From: Knoxdaviesia capensis
Taxonomy: Eukaryota; Ascomycota; Sordariomycetes; Microascales; Gondwanamycetaceae
NCBI GenBank assembly: GCA_001510575.1
Contig: LNGK01000010.1
Location: 124,001-188,000, forward strand
Direction of reading: 5' to 3'
DNA: 64,000 nucleotides
Within the stretch, counting starts at the first letter, position 1. Every line of letters begins with the position of its first letter. Made by a program: the position numbers and the translations under genes. The notes beneath the pieces are model-generated. The model worked only from the letters and a program-made list of their open reading frames with translations, was not told where the DNA came from and searched no databases. This document shows positions 12,235 through 21,017 of this stretch, piece after piece.

Positions 12235-12876
12235 CTATGCCCGAACGGGTCTGATCGTTCTCGAAAGCACTTCTGGGCAGTATATTTTCTTCGCCGCTGT
12301 TTTCGCCGAGGACATCGCCGAGCTGTTGACAGAGCTAGATTCCGATGAATCGATGTATAGTGGTGCAAAGTAACCGTGATCTTGTGCCCCATGCTGTCTA
12401 AACACAACGGTTGGAGGCTCTTGGGGCGGTGCTGGATCACTGACTTGTTGAGTCTGCGGGGGGCTGCGTGCGGATCGGGTGTTGTTCGAGAGTGGCCGCG
12501 GCCAGCCCGATGGCAGTTGTCGACTGCGTTGTTGTTGCTGAGGACGTAACGGAAGCTGGTCTTCAGGTCGCACGGGGCAGAAGTATGTGCGTATGCTAGC
12601 CACGACGTGCATTCCGGTGCTAGCCATCTCAGGCTGTTGTTCTTCTGCATCGGTGAGGTTCGCCCGCCTCCGATGTGAACGCCAGCAGCATAGAGTCATG
12701 AGAGCTGCGCTGATGACAGCGAAAGCGAAGAGAATGACAACGACAAATAGTGGAACAGCAATATGAGTTGACTTCGATGCTGTGCTGTCGCTGAAGTCGG
12801 GAACGTAGATATCGCGGGAGCTAAGAAGCGGTGACAAGGCGAGAAGTCGCCGGCTTCCCGGCTGTGAATGTGCCAT
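12235..12876 (-). CDS. single-pass membrane protein of unknown function
   Basis: A 213-codon open frame starting at the first in-frame ATG (12876). It encodes a short N-terminus, one strong membrane helix at about residues 38-66 (STHIAVPLFVVVILFAFA onward), then a basic stop-transfer segment (RSHRRR). A cytoplasmic-type tail rich in Pro, Gln and Ser follows. There is no clear cleavable signal peptide, so a type III or tail-type single-pass topology is likely. I recognise no domain. It converges on the laccase gene with about 290 bases between stops. The composition of the tail (QQQ, SSS, PP runs) is common in fungal low-complexity membrane proteins. An upstream exon cannot be excluded, because the frame stays open beyond the ATG. 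Confidence 0.5.
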   Translation of the reverse strand: MAHSQPGSRRLLALSPLLSSRDIYVPDFSDSTASKSTHIAVPLFVVVILFAFAVISAALMTLCCWRSHRRRANLTDAEEQQPEMASTGMHVVASIRTYFCPVRPEDQLPLRPQQQQRSRQLPSGWPRPLSNNTRSARSPPQTQQVSDPAPPQEPPTVVFRQHGAQDHGYFAPLYIDSSESSSVNSSAMSSAKTAAKKIYCPEVLSRTIRPVRA

Positions 12877-14574
12877 GTTGTCGTGTCTCCGGTTGGTGTA
12901 GATATGCCGAAAGGTCTCGTGCGACGATGTCCCCAAACGACGTGGGACGCAGAAAAGGAACGATTAAAACGGGCCAAGCTTCGACTTCGAAAACTGATAG
13001 ATCTTGATTTCCTCGCACAACGCAGAATTGAAGCTTGGACAACTTCAGCAGCTTGGGATGACAGCAGTGAAGCAGTGACCTCCATTCATAGTCCGGCTAA
13101 GATAGATGCATCCGCTTCTTTGTTTCCCCCTTCCCGTAATGAAACGGCCGGTTGGCAAACAAGGCTATTTATTGAGTGAAGGAGTGGCAGCACAATATAG
13201 GAACATTGTGGCACATGTTGAGGTGATGTGCCGGAAATTCTTGGGCTTCTCATTTGTGAAACTGGCAATTCAAAAAGTAAGCCATGCCCGCCAAACTTGG
13301 ATTTTCAGGATGGGGAAACGTTGAGACCATCGCTGTGTTTGTGACGACCGGATTACGGGCAAGAAGCTTGATTGCGTCACTCTGATTATCTTGACTTGAC
13401 AAAGAGGCCAAAAAGAGCCGCCATGGGCTTTTTGGGCGTCTGACCAAGTGAGCCGTCGTATAGGTCGTATAGGGATCTTATTTTGGGCGTCTGACCAAGT
13501 GAGTCGTATAGAGATGATCTGGTTCACGGCTGGTAATGTTGTATCCTGCAGATCTTACGCAGGGCGTACCGCAAGGAGGGGAAATCCAAACGCCGGAAAT
13601 CGTGTTCGTTGCAATTCACGCTGCAGGCTTGGATGGGATGAAATTTGACGATTTTAGCCGCCTCCGAGAGACTCCGTGGACCAATATAGAAAGGCTCATT
13701 GTTGCTCTGGGGATTGAGATTGCGTTATATGGGAATTTGTCAGTCGGAGAGATATACTCGGAGATTCGGAGGGCATTTTTGAACGAGATCCGAAGCTGAT
13801 GTGAGAGGAAAGTGATGATGAAAAGGAGGAAGAGTCTGAGCTGGTGAGAAAGTAGTTTTCAGCAACGGAGGATTAGGGTATAGGGTTTCCTTTCCTCTCT
13901 TTCCGTTGAGCAGAGTCCACCACTGAGAAAAATTCCCAGCATAGAATCGCTCCAACCACGTCGTTGTGTGACTTTCAGAGTCTCAAGGAAGAAGGAAGGA
14001 GCCACCAATAGACAGTTTCAGATGCAATAGCTCCGTGCTGTCACATGCCACGTCAGATGTTTGCTGTTAGGAGCACCACGCAAACTTGCCGCGAACTGTA
14101 TCTCCTTCTATCACCGCCGATGTTTGCCCGTGACTCCGGACTTCAGCAACCACAGGAAGGAACGGCGAAACCCACAGTTGACCCCATGCAAGCCGCGCAA
14201 TTGGTGGAAAAAGCTCTGAACCAACCACAACCATCGCAGTTTCGATTGCCCTAGCACAGCTCCTAAGCTCAAATCTCTTGATTTTTTCCTCCTCTTATAT
14301 GTCCGGGGATGACTTCTTCTCTTCTCTGTTCCTACGTGTTCTGGATGTCTCGTGTACTCAACTTCGTTGTGGCCGATTCTTCTCTTTGCGCTTTAACCAA
14401 TTGATCACTACACTTCGTGATCTTCCTCACTTTCACACAAATAATAAACTTCATATTGAAAGTACATGGTCATCTCATATTTTTGTCTCATCTTATTTAC
14501 TTGCTCTCTTTACCCGGACACGCTTGATACATCTCCCTCAACACAGAGTCTCTCCATCTGAAAATCCGTCAAAA
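12877..14574. other. intergenic region with short direct repeats
   Basis: This 1.7 kb contains the probable promoters of the membrane protein (left) and ureidoglycolate lyase (right), which diverge. An 87-codon plus-strand frame (13536-13799, ATG) is moderately protein-like (ends LNEIRS), but I find no family, splice evidence or neighbours to support it. The ureidoglycolate lyase leader is pyrimidine-rich. Direct repeats near 13430-13511 are listed separately. Confidence 0.45.
13430..13511. repeat. direct repeat pair plus GTCGTATAG triplet
   Basis: A 23-base element (TTTTGGGCGTCTGACCAAGT plus GAG) occurs at 13430-13452 and again at 13481-13503, 51 bases apart. A nonamer GTCGTATAG occurs at 13455-13463, 13464-13472 and 13503-13511. 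The second long copy overlaps the third nonamer, so this looks like a local duplication of a compound unit. Confidence 0.9.
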
Positions 14575-15399
14575 ATGCCCCTTCAAATCTCTGCCGGCAA
14601 ATTAGACCGTGTTGTCTTGCCCCAGCCTCTCACCGCTGAGGCGTTTGCGCCATTTGGAGAAGTGATCTGCAACACCTTGCCCGGCTTGACCGCCGCCGAA
14701 GCGGAAGCTAAATCTATAGTCCTTCCGCACTCCGGTGTGTTTGCGAACCAGGGATCCGCTATCAAATATCAGCATGTTAGTCGCCCCCGCGATCTGTACA
14801 GCCAGGCCCCAAGCGGACAACCTGCTTCGGCGGTTGTGAGTATGTTCATTTGCCAGGCCCGTGAGCTGGACGTGGTGCCCGGTAACTCTCCGATGTCGGC
14901 TCCCGGCGCCGCTGCCGACTCCATGCCTGGAACCGGAGTCTTCCCGGTGTCCATCCTTGAGCGGCACCCATACACCACTCAAACTTTCCTTCCGCTGTCA
15001 ACATTTGGTCGCCCGAACACGCTCCCGTCCACTGCCCCTCTGTACCTGGCTGTCGTGGCGCCAACCCTGCCATCCTCGGACGATATCTCTTCTCAATTTC
15101 CTGTCCCGTCTGCCGGTGTGGCACTCCCCGGTTCCGGCAAGCCAGATCTATCACGCCTCACCGCCTTTATTGCTTGCCCCGGCCAGGCAGTCACTTATGG
15201 CGCTGGCACGTGGCATGCCCCCATGGTGGCCCTGGGTCCGCGTAGCTCGACTGTGGACTTTGTCGTGACGCAGTTTGCTAATGGCGTTTCGCTTGAAGAC
15301 TGCCAAGAAGTCACTTGGACTGATGCCCGTATTACAGTGGCCATTCCAGGGTATTCGTCCTTGCTGGAGAGCTCGTTGCCGATCAAGGCGAAGCTCTGA
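14575..15399 (+). CDS. DAL3: ureidoglycolate lyase
   Basis: Ureidoglycolate lyase splits ureidoglycolate to glyoxylate and urea, a late step of purine/allantoin breakdown that frees nitrogen. The single-exon gene encodes 274 residues. The start is the ATG at 14575 after AAAA; an open stretch upstream to 14278 is leader sequence, not protein. The N-terminal part (LTAEAFAPFGEVICN) is the usual family opening. The later part has the conserved cupin-like core: ILERHPYTTQTFLPLS, then FIACPGQAVTYGAGTWHAPM, with the histidine typical of the family. The length is near that of fungal homologues. Expression is probably under nitrogen control, but I see no decisive GATA cluster upstream. Symbol given by family (yeast DAL3). 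Confidence 0.9.
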   Translation: MPLQISAGKLDRVVLPQPLTAEAFAPFGEVICNTLPGLTAAEAEAKSIVLPHSGVFANQGSAIKYQHVSRPRDLYSQAPSGQPASAVVSMFICQARELDVVPGNSPMSAPGAAADSMPGTGVFPVSILERHPYTTQTFLPLSTFGRPNTLPSTAPLYLAVVAPTLPSSDDISSQFPVPSAGVALPGSGKPDLSRLTAFIACPGQAVTYGAGTWHAPMVALGPRSSTVDFVVTQFANGVSLEDCQEVTWTDARITVAIPGYSSLLESSLPIKAKL

Positions 15400-15644
15400 T
15401 AGCCTGTTGTTAGGTGTTAGTCTTCTTGCGTTTTCGTTTTTCCTTTGCGTCGTCATGATCTCTTATGAACTATCTTGATAGAAGTTGATTTCTCTCTCCA
15501 TTCCTTGGATCTACAATTCACACATTTGCAAATTTGGCGCATTACAAGTGATGACAATCAGTGTATTCATTCGTTCATCTCCTCTCTTTAAACACAACTC
15601 CAGACTCCAAACTCCAGACTCCTTGTCCAATTCCGTCTCCTGAA

Positions 15645-18600
15645 TTACTCCTCCAACGTTCCAAACATCCATCCCTCATCGTCTCCGTCAACGTGCATGA
15701 GCTTGCGGATCTCGCGGTGCGGGAACATGGATCTCAGTCTTCGCTTGACGTTAGAGCTCGGTGTCAGTCGTGAACTCTCAACACCGGCCATTTCAACGTC
15801 GTCTTTATTGTCGTGAGAGTCGTGGTCACTGTGATGGTGAAGAGTAATATCGGCGCCATTCTCCACTCGGCCATCCGGATAAATCACTCTGAACACATGG
15901 TCCCATTCGCCGGCTCCGAGCTCTAGCTTGATTCCCTCGCGCAACTCCAGCACATCGACGTCAAGTGTGTACTCGGCGACCACGTGGTAGACATTCACGT
16001 TTTTGGTCTGCCCCGGACGGTTGCATCTGCCGATGGCTTGCTCAACGTACATCTTGTAGTTGATCTGGTCGGTTGCCAATGGGGCGGCAAAGATCACATG
16101 GTTGGCAATGGTCAAGTTGCTTCCGGCTGATTCGGCGGACATCAGAGACTGCACCAACACATCGAATTTCCCGTGTTGGAACTCAGACAATGTGTATGCG
16201 CCACGTTCACCTCCGGTAGTAGCCACGCGGAATCCCTCGTGTTTCAACGCTTTGATGACAACATCGTCCATGATATCCCGGTACTGCACGAACACCAGAG
16301 CCTTGTCCCCAGCTCGGACTGCCTTGCGGACGATGTCTGTGATTGCGAAGGCTTTGGGACCGAATTCGTAGCTGAGCGGCATCTTCGGTGCGTTGGTGTC
16401 GCTTTGTTCAAGCAGTCTGTCGGCTCGGATGAATGATCTGGGTGCTGCCACTCCGCAACCGTCGGCAATGCAAACGCAATACTCGGCTTTCTGCATGGTC
16501 TCACTGCATCCTTGGCAGATAACGTGTCCGCAGCTCACCAGAACCACTGCATCTTGGAGTGAGCGAATTGCGGTCTCCCGGCAGGCGTTGCAAACCATCA
16601 GGGGAGCGTTTGTTGCAGGCAGGACTGCCGGTGTGTTCGTTTGGTTGTGGCTGCAGAAAGGGCATCTGCTCAGATATCCGTCAACATAATGCGGATGCAT
16701 CTTCTCAAGTCGCGCACAGTCCATGCAGAGTACGTGATCGCATCCAGCGAATAAGTGGCATGTGTCAACCGAAACGGCAACCCGGCGACACGATGTGCAA
16801 ACCCGTCCATCTGGCCCGTTCGGAGACATCAAACCGACGCAATTGCGAATAAGCCGAAGCTGTTGGCTTGCAGACACGAAGTGCTGCGTCATTCCAATCC
16901 GGAGACTCTGGCAAGACAAGATGAGATCATCAAGGCCGACATCAATGGAAGATCCGCGCGCGAGCTTGGATTGACCGTACCGTGCGTGCTTGGCCGGCAA
17001 TGAGCCCAGGAATTCATAGTCGCGTTCCTTGGTGGTTCCCTTATTATGGCAGTCGATCGCAGCTTGAAGTCTCTCGTCGGAATCGGCAGGTGTGCAGCGT
17101 AAGCCCAGGCTCCGAGCCTCAAATTGCAGCGGGCGAGTGAAGCCACAGGCTTTCTCGATGTCGTTGTTGGAACCCTCGTTGTGGCGAATGCTGCGCACCT
17201 GTTCGATCAAGCTGGGGATTTCTTCTTCGAACTTGGTGATCGGCCACTCCAAGAAGTCCTCGCTGACCGGCACATAAAAGTGCGAAATTGTCTGATGGTC
17301 GGTGCTTGCTGCTCGTGCCGACTCCGATAGGATTGCATGCATGCAGTCCAGATAAATAACCCTGTACTCATCGATTCCAAGGTCCTTGGAATTGGCCTGC
17401 GACACGATGGATGGGTACCAATCCGCGACATGGAATCTTGCGGGTCCCGTATTCCAGCCCATCCAGTTCTCCGGCTTCCAAATCGATGACGGGCCAGTCT
17501 CGTCCTGGGCTTTGTCCAAGCAACCGAACGTTTCACAGTCTCCAAGCACGATTGCGCGCAGAGCCATGGCCATTTCCACTCCGCTGACATTCTCCGGTCG
17601 CAGCTTGGAAAGATCTGCAATGATGTCGTCGACCAACTGGAAGGCCATGTCTTGCTTCTGAGAGCGGACATCTGCTGCTTTTGCGTGTTGGCGATGGAAG
17701 GTATGGTCACTGAGCACTCGGTGGGATAGGTACATCATCCTGTCGAACTGGCTTTTGATCAGCCGGTGCAGACGCTGAACTTCGGTGTGTTGGCTTTGTT
17801 CAAGCTTCTTCAGAATGTCGTATGCTGTTGCAGCAGCAGAGTCGATCGTCATTTCAGTCGTCAGGTTAATCTTGTTGGTCCGCATCATTGCATCCATGAA
17901 CTGGTGGTAGCCCTGTGATGCTCGGATCAGCAATGTTTGCACTGACATTGCAGCGCTCGCAGCCATGGATCGTGTCTTTGCCATCGCTCCCAAGGCGCGT
18001 GTCTGAGAGCTCTGAGCCGCCGAATCCGCCATCGTGGCATCAACTCCGTCTCGGATATTCGGCTGCAGGGCATCGACATTCCACTTCGCCTCAGCCAGTC
18101 CCTGTTGGAGCATCTGGTATAGAACCGCGCTGACCGGATCAAGCCGGCAGGTGACAGCGCGCACCACGATGTTGTAGTTGCCCGGGACGGCAGCATTGCG
18201 TCGCATGCAGAGTTCGATGAACTGGCGCGCCTGGTCCATGCGCTGCATGACAAACGAGGTCGATTTGATTTCGCGGAATGAGCGGAAAGTTTCCAGGGGG
18301 CTCATGGAGCCGACTTCGGGGCCGTTCATGATCTTCGGGAGTCCCTTGGGCACGGCGGGCTCTTGCCGCGCAATGTGCAGGCCGAGAAGGCTGCCGATGT
18401 AGCACACTTGGCCGAGCGATGCCATCGGGGGCGTTCCGGAGAGGATCCAGCGCGAACTGCACACAGACGTGGCCACAAACGCGGCGATTTCGGTCTCGTC
18501 GTAGGAAAACTCGTCGTAGATCATGGTGGAAAAACTGTATCCTTCGAGAAGGAGGCCGTGCTTGAAAATATCGGCCGGCGATGATCTGACGACACGCGGA

Positions 18601-21017
18601 CGTGCGCCTCGCTGCTGTGTCGTCGCTTCTGGTTGTGCCTCCACGGGCGTCGGATCGAGATCGCTGGGTAGGCTCTGTCCTGCAGCAATCACTCGTTCTG
18701 CAGCCTCGCGAGCCATCTTCGTGGTCTTCGCTCTTGAACTGGGAGGAATCTGTGCCTGGATGATCTCTTCAATTTGCGCCTGAGAGTTTGTGGCACGCAT
18801 GTTGGTGACTTCGTCAATTGAATCCGGGTCCTGTGACCACACCACGTGCAGAGAACGGAAGCTCGACAGCGCCTCATCGTACCACATTTGGAAGATGCGG
18901 CCGGTTTCTTTGCGCGGGAGCGAGTTTGTGCCCGATGCGCGAGCCAGCATATCACGGGTAGCCTGCGGCATACGCACGGCGCTGAAGCCGGCAATGATCA
19001 TGTCTGCTGTCTGCATATCGCTGGCATTGAGAGAGCCTCGGTTGGCGACTGTCACGATTTTCCACGGCATGGCCTTATTCTGCAGGAATCGTTGAGCCTC
19101 TGCCATCCATTGCACGACAAGATGGTCGGGAACGATCACCAGTGCGGCCTTGAGATGACGCACTTCAGCACCAAAGGCGGCTGTTCGCTCCTGGAGAGAG
19201 GTTGTCTGTGCCCATTCACGCTTGCAGTCGAGCAGGGCCAGTGAGACCACCGTTTTTCCGTATCCGACCTGATGCGCCAGCACGCCACCGCGGGTGAAGT
19301 TGCGGTACTGAGCGGTTCCAGACAGGCGCAGATTGATTTCAGGCGAGACATACTCTTCGACTTCCTGTTCGATGAACGGCTCACGTACGATTTCGCGGTT
19401 TTGCAGCATCCAGTGCAGCGAGCTTGCCTGGTCGGGCCGAAGAACGTGTCCATTGACGGCAAACGACGGGGGCGCATCAACCGGAGCAAACGGGAATCCG
19501 GCGTCCATGTCTTGGGCGTGGATTTGCAGTTCGGTTGGGCGCAGGAAGTCTGCAAACAGCGGGTGTTTGGGGGTGGGAGGGCTGTACTGCGGTTCGATCT
19601 TGGTGGCGAAGAGCACGTTGTCGAAATGTCGGTGCATTCCGCTGCGTATTGTTCCTTGTTTGGGCAGGTATCCACGAGCTCGATGAACCAGGGTCTCCAG
19701 ATTGCAGGAAAAACGCACGACCAGAGATTGCAAGTCTCCCGGCTGCTCAATGTGAGGGAACAGCTGAATCTCCAGAGGTTCAGGGCGGTGCTGGATAGAG
19801 TTCTCAAACGGCTCACACTGGTGAGGCATGGTCAGCAGGTCGAACTTAGAGCTGCCCGGCTTGGAAACGAGGAAGATATCGGGATGTTGCGGCGCGCATT
19901 GCTGGCAGTGGACGGCCAGGTTCCATTCCCCCGAGGACTCAGTGGCACCCAGAGCATTGGCCACGTCGACGGGACCAATCTCCTTCACAATGTAGGCAAT
20001 CATCTTCAGGAAGTCCTTGCGGAACTCGCGTGCCACGGTGACGAAGCCGGTGGCCGGATCGGCACAGTGAGTGATGATATCTCCACCCGGAGTCCACATC
20101 CGCTGCTGGAGGGGATTGATCCACGGGAATTCGTGCGTCGGGATGATGATGTCAAAGAAGGGCTTCGACGACTGGCAGAAAGCCGGGCTCAACTGCGAAA
20201 ACAGACCCCGGTTGAGGTACAGCAGTTCGGGCAGCACGATGGGCTGCTTGTCGGGCATCTGCCTGGTTTCGTTCTGGCTGAGAACCATAGCACTGCCGGT
20301 ATCAGTCTTCCCAGTCTCCGGAGGGGTGAAGGTGAACGGGAGAAGTGTTTGCGAGGACATCCAGAAACCACGAACTGAACATGTCACGAGCACAGGGGCA
20401 CCGATGGTTACGGGAGCTCTGTGCTGGGGAGGGAGCTGGCATATGACATCTCGGCGCTCGAAAGTCTCTAAGCGGCGGTTGGACTCGGCAATGACCCAGC
20501 AGTCGTTCTTAGGACTTGTCAGGCGTCCAGGGTCTTCGAAGTAATATCTGGGTGAGGCGGGTGTCTGTGTGAAGATCGGCTCGGATTGTGACACAAACAT
20601 CACTCCATTTGACACGGCGCATTTGTCTGTCCAGCGATACATTCCAGTAACGTTATCCAGCAACCGACGGTGCAAGGGGTGCGAGTTCGGGAGGACCGAT
20701 TCAGAACGACGATCCTTTATAGATTCAGGGATCACTTCCATTTTCAGCTTTGATTGTGACTCACGAGTCTGCTGCACAGAGAAGCAAACACTGCTGCGCA
20801 CAAACACTTCCCAGTCTTCAGGTCGAGGCACGGGGGACGCCCGGCTCTGGTCGGAGAGAACAGCCCGAGCGAGCGGGAAATGACGCCAGTTGTTTCTGCG
20901 CGACGTTGACGTTCGTGGCTCGGGCACCGGGCAGTCATCATCGACATCCATGCCTGAATCATCAATCCGGTCGAAATTCGGATGCGTTGTCGACGCCTCT
21001 TCCTCCGGGAACACCTC
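15645..21017 (-). CDS. DNMT5-like SNF2 ATPase/RING part, downstream of in-frame TAG
   Basis: This is the C-terminal 1790 codons of a DNMT5-type protein. The frame is the same as that of the methyltransferase part and is separated from it only by a TAG at 21020-21018. If translated alone, the first ATG is at 20951. Seen in order, numbering residues from 21014: a middle region with no named motif, an SNF2 ATPase with a variant Walker A (HQVGYGKT, about 580) and variant box II (IYDEFSYDE, about 830), and LSGTPPMASLGQV. A RING-type C3HC4-like finger (about 1400) is followed by a second Cys-rich finger (about 1475), and then the helicase C lobe ending AIGRCNRPGQT (about 1660). In DNMT5 proteins this ATPase drives maintenance methylation of hemimethylated CpG. 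No other stop occurs across the 5.4 kb, so selection has kept the frame or the TAG is recent. Confidence 0.85.
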   Translation of the reverse strand, partial: EVFPEEEASTTHPNFDRIDDSGMDVDDDCPVPEPRTSTSRRNNWRHFPLARAVLSDQSRASPVPRPEDWEVFVRSSVCFSVQQTRESQSKLKMEVIPESIKDRRSESVLPNSHPLHRRLLDNVTGMYRWTDKCAVSNGVMFVSQSEPIFTQTPASPRYYFEDPGRLTSPKNDCWVIAESNRRLETFERRDVICQLPPQHRAPVTIGAPVLVTCSVRGFWMSSQTLLPFTFTPPETGKTDTGSAMVLSQNETRQMPDKQPIVLPELLYLNRGLFSQLSPAFCQSSKPFFDIIIPTHEFPWINPLQQRMWTPGGDIITHCADPATGFVTVAREFRKDFLKMIAYIVKEIGPVDVANALGATESSGEWNLAVHCQQCAPQHPDIFLVSKPGSSKFDLLTMPHQCEPFENSIQHRPEPLEIQLFPHIEQPGDLQSLVVRFSCNLETLVHRARGYLPKQGTIRSGMHRHFDNVLFATKIEPQYSPPTPKHPLFADFLRPTELQIHAQDMDAGFPFAPVDAPPSFAVNGHVLRPDQASSLHWMLQNREIVREPFIEQEVEEYVSPEINLRLSGTAQYRNFTRGGVLAHQVGYGKTVVSLALLDCKREWAQTTSLQERTAAFGAEVRHLKAALVIVPDHLVVQWMAEAQRFLQNKAMPWKIVTVANRGSLNASDMQTADMIIAGFSAVRMPQATRDMLARASGTNSLPRKETGRIFQMWYDEALSSFRSLHVVWSQDPDSIDEVTNMRATNSQAQIEEIIQAQIPPSSRAKTTKMAREAAERVIAAGQSLPSDLDPTPVEAQPEATTQQRGARPRVVRSSPADIFKHGLLLEGYSFSTMIYDEFSYDETEIAAFVATSVCSSRWILSGTPPMASLGQVCYIGSLLGLHIARQEPAVPKGLPKIMNGPEVGSMSPLETFRSFREIKSTSFVMQRMDQARQFIELCMRRNAAVPGNYNIVVRAVTCRLDPVSAVLYQMLQQGLAEAKWNVDALQPNIRDGVDATMADSAAQSSQTRALGAMAKTRSMAASAAMSVQTLLIRASQGYHQFMDAMMRTNKINLTTEMTIDSAAATAYDILKKLEQSQHTEVQRLHRLIKSQFDRMMYLSHRVLSDHTFHRQHAKAADVRSQKQDMAFQLVDDIIADLSKLRPENVSGVEMAMALRAIVLGDCETFGCLDKAQDETGPSSIWKPENWMGWNTGPARFHVADWYPSIVSQANSKDLGIDEYRVIYLDCMHAILSESARAASTDHQTISHFYVPVSEDFLEWPITKFEEEIPSLIEQVRSIRHNEGSNNDIEKACGFTRPLQFEARSLGLRCTPADSDERLQAAIDCHNKGTTKERDYEFLGSLPAKHARYGQSKLARGSSIDVGLDDLILSCQSLRIGMTQHFVSASQQLRLIRNCVGLMSPNGPDGRVCTSCRRVAVSVDTCHLFAGCDHVLCMDCARLEKMHPHYVDGYLSRCPFCSHNQTNTPAVLPATNAPLMVCNACRETAIRSLQDAVVLVSCGHVICQGCSETMQKAEYCVCIADGCGVAAPRSFIRADRLLEQSDTNAPKMPLSYEFGPKAFAITDIVRKAVRAGDKALVFVQYRDIMDDVVIKALKHEGFRVATTGGERGAYTLSEFQHGKFDVLVQSLMSAESAGSNLTIANHVIFAAPLATDQINYKMYVEQAIGRCNRPGQTKNVNVYHVVAEYTLDVDVLELREGIKLELGAGEWDHVFRVIYPDGRVENGADITLHHHSDHDSHDNKDDVEMAGVESSRLTPSSNVKRRLRSMFPHREIRKLMHVDGDDEGWMFGTLEE

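Noticed and set aside
19272..20378. 368-codon plus-strand open frame antisense to the SNF2 part
   Set aside because: It is a shadow of the GC-rich minus-strand coding sequence; composition is Arg/Gly-rich with no domain, while the opposite strand has clear SNF2 motifs.
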